Notes: generated from the letters alone by a model not told the origin. A stretch of 64,000 bases of DNA from Streptomyces spectabilis (GCF_008704795.1 NZ_CP023690.1:7264501-7328500); one strand, 5' to 3'; numbered from the stretch's first letter, positions 43,604-52,606 are shown. A program made the numbers and translations.

Positions 43604-44920
43604 ATGCACGTCTCGCACGGCAACAGACTTCCGCGCGCCCGCAAGGCGGCCGGTACGGCCCTTGCGGTCTCCGCGCTCCTGGGGGCCGCGATAACCACCG
43701 CGGGCCCCGCCACCGCGTCGCCCAAGGCCGCACCGCAGGCGCCCGCCGCCGACTGCAGCGCCGCGTACCGCATCGAGCAGACCCTCGACGGCGGCACGAC
43801 CTGGCGCATGTGCTGGCACTACAACACGTACTCCGGGCTCATCCTCGACAAGATCAGCTACCAGCCCAAGAGCGAGCCCAAGCCCATCCCGGTGCTCACC
43901 AGCGCCCGCCTCGCCCAGATCCACGTGCCCTACGACGACGGCGACGCCGAGTTCGACGACGTCACGGGCACGGACTTCGGCCGGAAGCTGCAGAAGCTCA
44001 AGACGAGCGAATGCCCCGGCGGCACCATCAAGACGGTGAAGGTCCCGGACGGGGGGAACGTCCCGGGCCTGTGCACCACCACCCGCGCGCGGGGGCACGC
44101 CTACCGTCTCAACAACGACGCGAGCACCGGCGGCAGCGGCAAGGTCTACGCGGCCCAGGGCAAGGACCTGCTCGTCTACACCGTCAACAAGGCCTCCTGG
44201 TACGAGTACATCACCGAGTGGCGGTTCTCGTCGGACGGCACCATCACGTCCAACGTGGGCGCCACCGGCAGCCTGTCGCCGTACGACTTCGACGGCGGCG
44301 ACGACCGCGGCTGGCCCATCGGCAAGGGCGACCAGGCCAAGGCCGAGAGCCACTCGCACAACGTCTTCTGGCGGCTCAACTTCGGCCTGGACGGCTCGCC
44401 CAAGTCCAAGGTCGAGCAGTACGACTCCAAGGTCACCCCGCCGGCCGGGCGGGGCAGCCCCACCACGAAGACGACCCGCACGCCCGTCACCAAGGAGCTC
44501 GCGGGCGACCGCCAGGACATGCGCTGGTGGCGCGTGGTCAGCACGGCGGGCAAGAACAAGGACGGCCACCCGCGCAGCTACGAGTTCGTGCCCGGGGCCA
44601 GCCAGAAGCACGCGGGACGGCCGTTCACCCGGCACGACGTGTTCTTCACCGACTACAAGAAGTGCGAGCAGTACGCGAGCAACAACATCGGCTGCCCCAA
44701 CGGCTACCCGTCCAGCGTCGACAAGTGGTCGAACGGCGAGACCCTGAAGCACCCCATCAGCTGGGTCAACATCGGCTTCCACCACATCGCCCGGGACGAG
44801 GACCAGCAGCCCATGCCGGTCCACTGGCAGGGCTTCTCGCTGGCCCCGCGCGACGTGACGGCCATGAACCCGCTCACCCCGCAGGACCTCTCCGGTGTGA
44901 ACGGACGGCCGCGAACCTGA
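43604..44920 (+). CDS. Copper amine oxidase catalytic subunit
   Basis: A 438-residue secreted protein with a basic/hydrophobic signal peptide and cleavage region about residue 38 (TASPKA). Copper ligands are His250-x-His252 (SHSHNVFWRLNFGLDG) and His393 or His394 (GFHHIARDED). The cofactor motif is Trp199-Tyr200-Glu-Tyr202; the family consensus Asn before the topaquinone Tyr is Trp here. It oxidises primary amines to aldehydes with H2O2. Only the C-terminal catalytic beta-sandwich is encoded; the N2/N3 domains are the previous gene, 55 bp upstream. AAGGAG lies 9 bp before the ATG. Confidence 0.85.
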   Translation: MHVSHGNRLPRARKAAGTALAVSALLGAAITTAGPATASPKAAPQAPAADCSAAYRIEQTLDGGTTWRMCWHYNTYSGLILDKISYQPKSEPKPIPVLTSARLAQIHVPYDDGDAEFDDVTGTDFGRKLQKLKTSECPGGTIKTVKVPDGGNVPGLCTTTRARGHAYRLNNDASTGGSGKVYAAQGKDLLVYTVNKASWYEYITEWRFSSDGTITSNVGATGSLSPYDFDGGDDRGWPIGKGDQAKAESHSHNVFWRLNFGLDGSPKSKVEQYDSKVTPPAGRGSPTTKTTRTPVTKELAGDRQDMRWWRVVSTAGKNKDGHPRSYEFVPGASQKHAGRPFTRHDVFFTDYKKCEQYASNNIGCPNGYPSSVDKWSNGETLKHPISWVNIGFHHIARDEDQQPMPVHWQGFSLAPRDVTAMNPLTPQDLSGVNGRPRT

Positions 44921-45029
44921 AGTTGCGCCACGACCCTGCCCATCCGGCTGCACCGTCCGCCGGTCCCGGAGTACCCTTCCTTGATCGTTGACTGGGGGAG
45001 AGCCCGGGGGAGCGGAAGGCGGTGCGCGG

Positions 45030-46271
45030 GTGAGCTCGGAGGGGCGCGAGCTGCCCCCTGGTGACGAGGGTCACGAGGGGAGCTCCGCGGACGTCCCGTC
45101 GTCGGCGGTGTCGCTGGCACGGCCGATGGAACCGGTGTCCCAGATCGGACCCGAACTGGACTGGGACGCCGACGCCTGGCGCGAGGTGCGTACGCGCGCT
45201 CAGCGGGCCGGGCGGGCCTACATCTGGCTGAACCTCGTGGAACAGCGGCTGCGCGCGGTCGTGGCCGCTGTTCTGCGTCCCGTCTACGAACCCGTCCACG
45301 CGGACGACTGGGTGGTCGCCGCGGCGGGCCCGGCCGGACAGGAGTGGGTGCAGCGGGCCGTCGCCGTGCGCGAGGTGAGCCGCCGCAAGGGCTACCTCCT
45401 GGACCCGGCGGACGACAACGTCCTGAGCTTCCTGACGCTGCCGCAGCTGCGCGAGCTGGTCGTCCAGCACTGGCCGTGCTTCGAGCCCTACCTCGACGAC
45501 CGGCGCGAGGTCGAACTGGCCCTGGACGAGCTGGAGGTCACCCGCAACGTGGTCTCGCGCAACCGCGCCCTGTCCCCGACGGTCCTCGCCCAGGCCGAGC
45601 GCGCCTCCGCGCGGCTGCTCGAGATACTCGGCGCGGGCTCGGACGTGCCCTCGGCGCGGCGGCTTCCGGTCGACGCCGTGGAGCAGCTCGTCGGCGACCG
45701 GTACGCGGACGTCGTGGGCGTGCACGCGGACCGGGTGCGGCTGCTCCGGCAGTTCCCCGCGGAGGACCTCTTCGGCGGCGCCCGGCGCGTCGACGCGATC
45801 GGCATAGGCCTCAACCTGCTCGTGCAGAACTTCTCAGGGCGCCGCCTGGTGCGGCTCGCCGAGTCCGGCTGCCGGGTCCGGCTGCTCTTCCTGAACCCCG
45901 CGAGCAGCGCGGTCAAGCGCCGGGAGCGAGAACTGGGCCTGAAGCGCGGCGAGCTGGGCCGGTCCGTCGAGTCCAACATCCTCCACATGCGGCGCGTGCG
46001 GTCGCGCTTGAAGGACCCCGGCGCCTTCGAGATCCAGGTCTTCGACGAGACCCCGCGCTTCACGGCCTACCTGGTCGACGGCGACGGCTCGGACGGCATC
46101 GCCGTCGTCCAGTCCTATCTGCGGCGCACGCGCGGCATGGAGGCACCCGTCCTGGTGCTGCGCGGCGGCGGCCGGGTGGTCAAGGCGGACGACCTCGGCG
46201 AGTACGGTCTTTTCCCGACATACCGGGAGGAGTTCGAGACGGCCTGGGCGGACTCGCGCCCGGTGTCGTAG
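45030..46271 (+). CDS. SAV2148-type HEPN protein with PLD-like domain
   Basis: A 413-residue cytosolic protein conserved in Streptomyces. The Swt1-like HEPN helical domain (about 50-190) has the motif area TRNVVSRNRALS near residues 170-182; the usual RNxxxH reads RNVVSR, so the catalytic His is missing and RNase activity is doubtful. The C-terminal half (about 250-400) has IGIGLNLLVQNF and GCRVRLLFLNP, resembling a phospholipase-D-like fold without a clear HKD. The GTG at 45030 has GGAAGG about 10 bp upstream and was preferred to the TTG at 44988. Confidence 0.78.
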   Translation: MSSEGRELPPGDEGHEGSSADVPSSAVSLARPMEPVSQIGPELDWDADAWREVRTRAQRAGRAYIWLNLVEQRLRAVVAAVLRPVYEPVHADDWVVAAAGPAGQEWVQRAVAVREVSRRKGYLLDPADDNVLSFLTLPQLRELVVQHWPCFEPYLDDRREVELALDELEVTRNVVSRNRALSPTVLAQAERASARLLEILGAGSDVPSARRLPVDAVEQLVGDRYADVVGVHADRVRLLRQFPAEDLFGGARRVDAIGIGLNLLVQNFSGRRLVRLAESGCRVRLLFLNPASSAVKRRERELGLKRGELGRSVESNILHMRRVRSRLKDPGAFEIQVFDETPRFTAYLVDGDGSDGIAVVQSYLRRTRGMEAPVLVLRGGGRVVKADDLGEYGLFPTYREEFETAWADSRPVS

Positions 46272-46374
46272 GGCGGCCTCCCGGCGAGGTAGCGGAATCC
46301 AGCCATCTGGTTGTCAGTGGCGCATGGGATCGTGGAGGCCATTGGGGGAAGGCACCACGACGAAGGGGGCGGCC

Positions 46375-47091
46375 ATGGGCTGGCACCGGGAGCTGCTGAT
46401 CGGCTTCGACCTGGAGACGACGGGCACGGATCCGCAGGAGGCGCGGATCGTCACGGGGGCGGTGGTCGAGGTCAGGGCCGGGCAGGAGCTGGGCCGCCGC
46501 GAGTGGCTCGCCGATCCCGGCGTGCCGATCCCGCCGGACGCGGTGGCCGTGCACGGCATCACCGACGAGCGGGCGGCCGCCGAGGGGCGGCCCGGCGCGG
46601 AGGTCGCCGACGCGATCGCCGAGGTCCTCGTCTCCGCCTGGCGCTCGGGCGTCCCGGTCGTGGCGTACAACGCGGCGTTCGACCTGACGCTGCTCGCCGC
46701 CGAGCTGCGCCGGCACGGGCTCGCCCCGCTGCGGGACCGGCTCGGGGCCGAGCCCGCGCCCGTGATCGACCCGTACACCATCGACCGCTCGGTGGACCGC
46801 TACCGCCGCGGCAAGCGCAATCTCGAAGCGGTCTGCCGGGAGTACGGCGTGGTCCTGGAGTCCGCCCACGACGCCTCCTCCGACGCCCTCGCCGCGGCGC
46901 GGCTCGCCCGCGCGATAGCCGACCGCCACGCCAAGGTCGCCGACCTCGGCCCGGCGGAGCTGCACCGGCGCCAGGTGGAGTGGTACGCGGAGTGGGCCGC
47001 GGACTTCCAGTCCTTCCTGCGGCGCAAGGGCGACCCCACGGCGGTGGTCGACGGCACGTGGCCCCTCCGGGAACCGGTGCGCGTGCCCTAG
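46375..47091 (+). CDS. DEDDh 3'-5' exonuclease
   Basis: A 238-residue DnaQ-type exonuclease. Exo I is FDLETTG (Asp12, Glu14), Exo II is YNAAFD, Exo III is the HDASSDALAA segment with His and Asp. It has no polymerase or BRCT domain, so it is a stand-alone proofreading-like or RNA-trimming exonuclease. The ATG at 46375 has AGGGGG 6-11 bp upstream. Confidence 0.92.
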   Translation: MGWHRELLIGFDLETTGTDPQEARIVTGAVVEVRAGQELGRREWLADPGVPIPPDAVAVHGITDERAAAEGRPGAEVADAIAEVLVSAWRSGVPVVAYNAAFDLTLLAAELRRHGLAPLRDRLGAEPAPVIDPYTIDRSVDRYRRGKRNLEAVCREYGVVLESAHDASSDALAAARLARAIADRHAKVADLGPAELHRRQVEWYAEWAADFQSFLRRKGDPTAVVDGTWPLREPVRVP

Positions 47092-47125
47092 CGGGCAGTA
47101 CCGTCGTCATCGGCGCTCCGCGCCT

Positions 47126-47261
47126 CGTCCTCAAACGCCGGACGGGCTGAAAGTCTCCGGTGCGGGCCGGGTCCTGTCTGCGGACCGCGGACCCGTGCCG
47201 AGTCGCAGACGGGATCCGATCCGCACCGGGAGCCATCCAGCCCGTCCGGCGCTTGAGGACG
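47126..47261. repeat. Long imperfect inverted repeat, MITE-like intergenic element
   Basis: Two 24-bp arms, 47126-47149 and 47238-47261, match in inverse orientation at 23 of 24 positions. A second inner pair, CCGGTGCGG (47157-47165) and CCGCACCGG (47221-47229), extends the fold. Elements with a CAAACGCCGGACGGGCTG core are repeated many times in Streptomyces genomes, from memory. It lies between convergent genes and may act as a terminator. Confidence 0.7.
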
Positions 47262-47265
47262 AGCG

Positions 47266-47345
47266 CGCCAGCGCGACAAAAAGCGGGGTCCCAGGGGCGG
47301 CAGCCCCTGGTTCGGGAAGGGGCGGGTCTGGGGCGCTGCGCGCGA
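47266..47345. repeat. GC-rich palindromic tract
   Basis: CCAGGGGC and GCCCCTGG (about 47291-47310) form a hairpin next to the larger inverted repeat. The tract GGTTCGGGAAGGGGCGGG is another widespread Streptomyces intergenic sequence. It directly precedes the stop of the phosphotransferase gene. Confidence 0.5.
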
Positions 47346-47349
47346 GGGT

Positions 47350-48216
47350 CTAGAACGGGTGCCAGCGGACCTCGGTGTCGCCCTCGCGGAGGGAAGCCAC
47401 GCGGCGGCGGAATTCGGCCAAGGCCCGCTCGTTGGCGGGCGCGTGCTGGGCGACCCAGGCGCAGCTCGCGGTCTCCCGCGCCCCGCGCAGCACCCCGCAC
47501 CCCTCCCACTCCCGCACGTCCCACCCGTACTCCCGGGTGAACTCGTCGTAGGCGTCGTCCCCGAGCCCGTACCGGTCACGGGACAGCGCCATGACGACCA
47601 GGTCGTGCTCACGGAAGTCCGCGGCGAAGGTCTCCAGGTCCACCAGGACGGGCCCGTCCGGGCCCGCCAGGACGTTGCGCGGCAGCGCGTCCCCGTGGAT
47701 CGGCCCCGGCGCGAGCCGGGGCACGAGCGCGGCGGCGGCCGCAGCGAAGCCGTCCCGGCGCTCGCGGAGGTAGTCCGCGTCGGCGGGGTCGATCGCGTCC
47801 CCGGCGAGCCGCAGCCACCGCTCCACACCCCCGAGCAGCTCACGGCGCGGCAGCTCGAACGGGGGCGCGGGCAGGGCGTGCACGAGCCGCAGGAGTCCGG
47901 CCAGGTCACCGGGGCGCGCGGGCCGCGCCGCCGCGGGAAGGCGGTGCCAGACCGTCACCGGGTGGCCCCCGACGAGCCGCGGCTCGTCCTCGGCGGCCCG
48001 CACGGCGGGCACCCCGGCGTCCCGCAGCCACGCGGCGACGGCGAGTTCGCGCCGCGCCCGGTCGAGCAGCTCCGGCGCGTCCCGGCCGACCTTGACCACC
48101 AGGTCGCCCACGGCGAACACCGCGTTCTCGCCGAGGGCGAGGAGCTCGGCGCCCGCGTCGGGCCGCGCCGCGAGCCCCGCGGCGCCCAGGATCTGCCGTG
48201 CCCGTGCCTCGTCCAT
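47350..48216 (-). CDS. Aminoglycoside-phosphotransferase-family kinase
   Basis: A 288-residue kinase-fold protein. The Brenner-type motif is HGDALPRNVL and the metal motif is LVDLETF in place of DxD/E. The nucleotide Lys is in FAVGDLVVKV. The family phosphorylates aminoglycosides, homoserine, choline and other small alcohols; the substrate cannot be told. GGGAGG lies 8-13 bp before the ATG at 48216. Confidence 0.85.
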   Translation of the reverse strand: MDEARARQILGAAGLAARPDAGAELLALGENAVFAVGDLVVKVGRDAPELLDRARRELAVAAWLRDAGVPAVRAAEDEPRLVGGHPVTVWHRLPAAARPARPGDLAGLLRLVHALPAPPFELPRRELLGGVERWLRLAGDAIDPADADYLRERRDGFAAAAAALVPRLAPGPIHGDALPRNVLAGPDGPVLVDLETFAADFREHDLVVMALSRDRYGLGDDAYDEFTREYGWDVREWEGCGVLRGARETASCAWVAQHAPANERALAEFRRRVASLREGDTEVRWHPF

Positions 48217-48333
48217 CCGTCTGCCTCCCGCAGCCCTGTGCCTCACCGTGCTCCGGCGGGCCGCAACCGGACCCACCGCCGCGCAAGTGTCGCATTCGTA
48301 CAGGCCAGCCGGATTTCCCGCGTGCGCGGTCGC

Positions 48334-48395
48334 TTGACGTATCCCGGCCGCGTCAGCACGATGACGGAGGCCGTCAGGTCGGCCAAACCGTCATC
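48334..48395 (+). promoter_or_regulatory. Promoter and inverted repeat before sugar ABC genes
   Basis: TTGACG at 48334-48339 has a 17-bp spacer to CACGAT at 48357-48362, a possible sigma-70-type promoter. GATGACGG (48360-48367) and CCGTCATC (48388-48395) are inverted arms that would overlap the transcription start, a likely repressor site. Confidence 0.4.
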
Positions 48396-48418
48396 ATCCG
48401 CTCAAAGGAGCCGATTCC

Positions 48419-49324
48419 GTGACATTGGCGACCGCGCGGGCGCGGTCCGGCAAGGCCGTGGACCACGGCGCCTGGTTCCTGGTCCTGCCCGCGCTGCTCC
48501 CGATCCTGGTGCTGAGCGTCGGCCCGCTGCTCTACGGCATCGCGCTCGCCTTCACCGACTCCCAGTCGGGCCGCACCGAGCCCACCGAGTGGATCGGGCT
48601 CCTCAACTTCCAGGACCTGCGGCACGACACCCTGTTCTGGGACTCGTTCCGCATCGGCCTCCTCTGGGCGGTCGGGGTGACGGTGCCGCAGTTCCTGCTC
48701 GCGCTCGGCCTCGCGCTCCTGCTCAGCCAGAACCTGCGCTTCCGCTGGCTGGCCCGCTCGCTCGCGATCGTCCCCTGGGCGATGCCCGAGGTCGTCGTCG
48801 GCATCATGTGGCGGCTCGTCTACCACCCGGACGCGGGCATCCTCAACGAGACGCTGCGCGACCTCGGGTTCGGCGAAGGCCGGGACTGGCTGACGGGCCT
48901 CGGCACCGCGCTGCCCGCCGTCATCGTCGTCGGCGTCTGGGCGGGCATGCCGCAGACCACGGTGGCCCTGCTCGCCGGGCTCCAGAACGTGCCCCGCGAG
49001 CTGCACGAGGCCGCCGCGATGGACGGCGCGGGCGCCTGGCGCCGCTTCACCACCGTCACCTGGCCCGCCCTCAGACCGATCGCGCTCGCCATCACCGCGC
49101 TCAATTTCATCTGGAACTTCAACTCCTTCGCCCTGGTCTACGTGCTCACCAACGGCGGCCCCGGCGGCCGCACCCGGCTCCCGATGCTGTTCGCGTACGA
49201 GGAGGCCTTCCGCTACGGCCAGTTCGGCTACGCGGCGGCGATGGGCTGTGTGATGGTCGCGGTGATCTCGGTGCTGCTCGCCGTGTACCTCGTGGCCCGG
49301 CTGAGAGGAGCCGACGAGCGATGA
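48419..49324 (+). CDS. Sugar ABC transporter permease, MalF-like
   Basis: A 301-residue inner-membrane permease with six hydrophobic segments and the EAA loop ELHEAAAMDGAGAWRRF. The GTG at 48419 has AAAGGAG 9 bp upstream. It is the first gene of an importer unit and overlaps the second permease by 4 bp (ATGA). No ATPase gene is in the unit, so it probably uses the shared MsiK-type ATPase known from Streptomyces. Confidence 0.92.
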   Translation: MTLATARARSGKAVDHGAWFLVLPALLPILVLSVGPLLYGIALAFTDSQSGRTEPTEWIGLLNFQDLRHDTLFWDSFRIGLLWAVGVTVPQFLLALGLALLLSQNLRFRWLARSLAIVPWAMPEVVVGIMWRLVYHPDAGILNETLRDLGFGEGRDWLTGLGTALPAVIVVGVWAGMPQTTVALLAGLQNVPRELHEAAAMDGAGAWRRFTTVTWPALRPIALAITALNFIWNFNSFALVYVLTNGGPGGRTRLPMLFAYEEAFRYGQFGYAAAMGCVMVAVISVLLAVYLVARLRGADER

Positions 49325-50160
49325 CCTCGCGCACGAAGGGGGCCGCGCGGGCCGGACAGTACCTCGCGCTCCTCGCCTACCTCGTCTTCCTGGTGTTCCC
49401 GTTCCTCTGGCTGCTCTCCACGTCCTTCAAACCGGCCACGGAGCTGGGCAGTCTGCACCCCACCTGGATCCCCGAGGACCCGACCCTCGCCAACTACCGC
49501 CAGGCCTTCGACGAGCAGCCGCTCCTGCGCGCCGCGGGCAACTCGCTGGTCGCCGCCCTCAGCGCCGCCGTGATCGCCGTCGTCATCGCCACCCCGATGG
49601 CGTACGTGATGGCGCGCCACCGCACGCTGCTCGCCCGCGCGGCGACCGGCTGGGTCGTGGTCAGCCAGGCCTTTCCCTTCGTCCTGGTGATCATCCCGCT
49701 GTTCCTCGTCCTGAAGAACCTGCGCCTGATCAACTCGCTGCCCGGCCTGATCATGGTCTATGTGGTGTGGGCGCTGCCGTTCGCGCTGTGGATGCTCGTC
49801 GGGTACGTCCGCGCCGTGCCGGTGGAGCTGGAGGAAGCCGCGGCGGTCGACGGGGCGGGGCGCCTGCGCACGCTCGTCTCGGTCACCGCGCCGCTGCTCG
49901 CGCCGGGCATCGGGGCGACGGCGCTCTTCGCCTTCATCACGGCGTGGAACGAGTTCTTCTTCGCGCTCGTCCTGCTCAAGACCCCGGAGAAACAGACGTT
50001 GCCGGTCGTCCTCACGCACTTCATCGGCGCGGAGGGCGTGGCCGACCTCGGCCCGCTCGCCGCCGCCGCGTTCCTCGCGACGCTGCCCTCGCTCGTCGTC
50101 TTCGCGCTCATCCAGAAGCGGATCACGGGCGGCATGCTGGCCGGGGCGGTGAAGAGCTGA
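49321..50160 (+). CDS. Sugar ABC transporter permease, MalG-like
   Basis: A 279-residue permease with six transmembrane segments and the EAA loop ELEEAAAVDGAGRLRTL. It pairs with the upstream MalF-like protein. The start ATG overlaps the previous stop and its own stop overlaps the binding-protein start by one base (TGATG), so all three are translationally coupled. Confidence 0.93.
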   Translation: MTSRTKGAARAGQYLALLAYLVFLVFPFLWLLSTSFKPATELGSLHPTWIPEDPTLANYRQAFDEQPLLRAAGNSLVAALSAAVIAVVIATPMAYVMARHRTLLARAATGWVVVSQAFPFVLVIIPLFLVLKNLRLINSLPGLIMVYVVWALPFALWMLVGYVRAVPVELEEAAAVDGAGRLRTLVSVTAPLLAPGIGATALFAFITAWNEFFFALVLLKTPEKQTLPVVLTHFIGAEGVADLGPLAAAAFLATLPSLVVFALIQKRITGGMLAGAVKS

Positions 50161-51449
50161 TGCGGCGCGCACGCGCCCTGGGCGCCGCGGCCGCCGCGCT
50201 CGTCCTGCTGCTGGCGGGCTGCTCCGGCGACGGCGGGGACTCCGGAGGCCGGATCACCCTGCGCTTCCAGTCCCTCGCCTGGCAGCAGGAGTCCGTCGAG
50301 GCGAACAAGCAGCTGGTGGCGGAGTGGAACGCGCGCCACCCCGACGTCCAGGTCGAGTACGTCCAGGGCAGTTGGACGAGCGTCCACGACCAGCTCCTCA
50401 CCTCCTTCGAGGGCGGCGAGGCCCCGGACGTCATCCACGACGCGTCCGACGACCTCGCGGACTTCGCGTACGGCGGCTACCTCGCGGACCTCGGGAAGCT
50501 GCTGCCGCGCCGGCTGCGGGACGACATCCCGCGGGCGAGCTGGGACACCACGACCTTCGGCGGGAAGGTCTACGGCGTGCCGTTCCTCCAGGAGCCGCGC
50601 GTGCTCATCGCCAACGCCGCCCGGCTGAAGGAGTCCGGCGTCCGGATCCCGACCCTCGACGAGCCGTGGAGCTGGCAGGAGTTCCGCTCGGTCACGCGGC
50701 GGCTCGGCAGCGGGAAGGGCAGGTTCGGGGTGGCCTGGCCGCTGAAGGAGCCGGTGTCGGCCACGCTCAACCTGTCGCTCTCCGCGGGCGGCGAGCTGTT
50801 CCACCGGCGCCCGGACGGCAAGGCCGAGATCCGCTTCGAGGACGCCGACGCGGTGGTGCCGCGCACCGTCCACGACCAGGTCAACGTGGACGGGAGCGCG
50901 TCCGGGGCGACCCTCGGCATGGGCGGCTCGGACACGCTGCCCGGCTTCTTCGGCGGCAAGTACGCGATGGTCCCGCTCGGCTTCTCGTACCGCCAGCAGA
51001 TCGTCCAGCAGGCGCCGAAGGGCTTCGACTGGCAGGTCCTGCCCGCGCCCGCGGGGGCGGACGGGCTCGCGCAGGGCGTGAGTCCGCAGACCCTGTCGGT
51101 CGCCGAGGACAGCCCGCACAAGAAGGAGGCGGCGGCGTTCATCGACTTCTTCCTGCGCCCCGCCAACATGGTGCGGCTCGCGCGCGGCGACTGGATGCTG
51201 CCCACCGGAAAGGAGGCCCTCAAGGACCCGGCGCTGCACACGGACAAGCACGACTGGGCCACGGGCACGGCGCTCGCCCGCCACCTCCGCCCCGCCCCCG
51301 CGCAGTCGGTGCGCGGCTACCCCGAGTGGTCGGACAAGGTCGCCACCCCCGCGCTCCAGGAGTACTACAGCGGCGCGATCGGTCTGGACGAGCTGAGGAA
51401 GCGCCTGGTCGAGGACGGGAACCTGGTCCTGCGCCGCTATCAGCGCTGA
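50160..51449 (+). CDS. Sugar ABC transporter solute-binding lipoprotein
   Basis: A 429-residue lipoprotein. The signal ends in the lipobox LLLAGC with Cys21 as the acylation site. The mature part is a family-1 extracellular binding fold (ITLRFQSLAWQQ, EGGEAPDVI). It captures an oligosaccharide or glycoside for the two permeases. It is the last gene of the unit; in most actinobacterial importers the binding protein comes first. Confidence 0.92.
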   Translation: MRRARALGAAAAALVLLLAGCSGDGGDSGGRITLRFQSLAWQQESVEANKQLVAEWNARHPDVQVEYVQGSWTSVHDQLLTSFEGGEAPDVIHDASDDLADFAYGGYLADLGKLLPRRLRDDIPRASWDTTTFGGKVYGVPFLQEPRVLIANAARLKESGVRIPTLDEPWSWQEFRSVTRRLGSGKGRFGVAWPLKEPVSATLNLSLSAGGELFHRRPDGKAEIRFEDADAVVPRTVHDQVNVDGSASGATLGMGGSDTLPGFFGGKYAMVPLGFSYRQQIVQQAPKGFDWQVLPAPAGADGLAQGVSPQTLSVAEDSPHKKEAAAFIDFFLRPANMVRLARGDWMLPTGKEALKDPALHTDKHDWATGTALARHLRPAPAQSVRGYPEWSDKVATPALQEYYSGAIGLDELRKRLVEDGNLVLRRYQR

Positions 51450-51455
51450 GCCCCG

Positions 51456-52520
51456 TCACACGCCGACCGACTCCTCCAACTCCTCCTCCTCGGAGGTCGC
51501 GGAGGCCTTGGCTGCCTCGGCGGCCGTCGGCTCCACCGGGGCGGCGGCCACCGCGCCCCGCCGCCGCTCGACGAGCCCCGCCACCGCCGTGAGCAGCGCG
51601 CCCACCACGAGCCAGGCCACCAGCGTGCCCACGTGTCCGCCGAGCCCGTGCCCGCCGAAGTACTGCTGGGCCCGGACGCCCTCGACGAAGCCCGCGCCGT
51701 TCCAGAAGGCGTGCAGGGAGCCGAAGAAGCCGTTCTGCAGCTCGGGCCGGAAGAGCCCGCCGGAGCTGGTGAAGTTGAGCATCACGAAGAGGACCATCAT
51801 CGCGAGCGTCGTCCAGCGCCTGAGGAACGTGTGCAGGCCGACGCCGATGAGCAGGATGCCCGCCGAGTACAGCCAGGACATGGCCCACACGCCCCACAGG
51901 CCGTGGTGCGCGAGGTGGAAGACCGGCCCGGCGAGCGCGGTGCCGATCAGGCTCACGGCGAACGCGACGCCGACGGCGAGCCCCGCGCGCACCCGCATCC
52001 GCAAGGCTCCGCCGGCGGCGCCGAGCGCGGCCACGGAGGCGTACGAGCCGATGCTCACCGCGACGAGCAGGAAGAACAGGCCCTGGCCCGTCGGGTCGTC
52101 GGAGACCGGGGGCGCCACGTTGGTGACCTTCAGGGGGCTGCCCTGGGCGGCGGCGACCGGAGTGAAGACCTTCTCGGCGGCCAGCGCGCTCATGTCGGAC
52201 CCGGCGGAGGCGACGAGCAGCTCAGGAGCCCTGGCGTCCGGGACGTAGGCGCCGGATATGTCGAGCGACTTCAGCGCGTCGACGGCCTGGGCGCGGGAGG
52301 CAAGCGTCCGTACGTCGAGGGCGTCGCCCGCCTCGTCCGCTACGGAGGCGGCGAAGGCGTGGGCGCGGGCGTCCGTGCCGACGACGGCGACGGGCATCTC
52401 GTGCGGCTCGGGCGTGACGAACGCGCTCATATAGGCCAGGCCCATGCCCAGGCACATCAGCAGCGGGGTCAAGAGATGGACCAGGACGTGGCGCAGGGGG
52501 CCACGGGCGGACACCGGCAT
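51456..52520 (-). CDS. ABC-2/YhgE-like multi-pass membrane protein
   Basis: A 354-residue membrane protein. One N-terminal helix (about 14-34), a large extracytoplasmic domain (about 40-140), then five or six helices (about 145-325) and an acidic cytoplasmic tail EEEELEESVGV. This topology fits ABC-2-type or phage-infection-protein-like exporters. No ATPase is adjacent. It is divergent from a MarR gene and shares the operator region 52538-52578, so it is the likely MarR target and may be an efflux component. Confidence 0.75.
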   Translation of the reverse strand: MPVSARGPLRHVLVHLLTPLLMCLGMGLAYMSAFVTPEPHEMPVAVVGTDARAHAFAASVADEAGDALDVRTLASRAQAVDALKSLDISGAYVPDARAPELLVASAGSDMSALAAEKVFTPVAAAQGSPLKVTNVAPPVSDDPTGQGLFFLLVAVSIGSYASVAALGAAGGALRMRVRAGLAVGVAFAVSLIGTALAGPVFHLAHHGLWGVWAMSWLYSAGILLIGVGLHTFLRRWTTLAMMVLFVMLNFTSSGGLFRPELQNGFFGSLHAFWNGAGFVEGVRAQQYFGGHGLGGHVGTLVAWLVVGALLTAVAGLVERRRGAVAAAPVEPTAAEAAKASATSEEEELEESVGV

Positions 52521-52537
52521 ACCGACCTCTCCAGATA

Positions 52538-52578
52538 GTTGGCATATACAACTCTTACGTCATGTTGTACTGTACAAC
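52538..52578. promoter_or_regulatory. Twin MarR-type operators
   Basis: GTTGGCATATACAAC (52538-52552) and GTTGTACTGTACAAC (52564-52578) both fit GTTG-N7-CAAC, and the second is a perfect palindrome. Their centres are 26 bp apart. They lie between the divergent membrane-protein and MarR genes, in the only AT-rich part of the gap. Confidence 0.7.
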
Positions 52579-52606
52579 CATTGCTGCCGGGAGGGAAACG
52601 CGGGAC

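Noticed and set aside
47126..47261. An insertion sequence
   Set aside because: The 136-bp element has inverted arms but no transposase and no clear flanking duplication.
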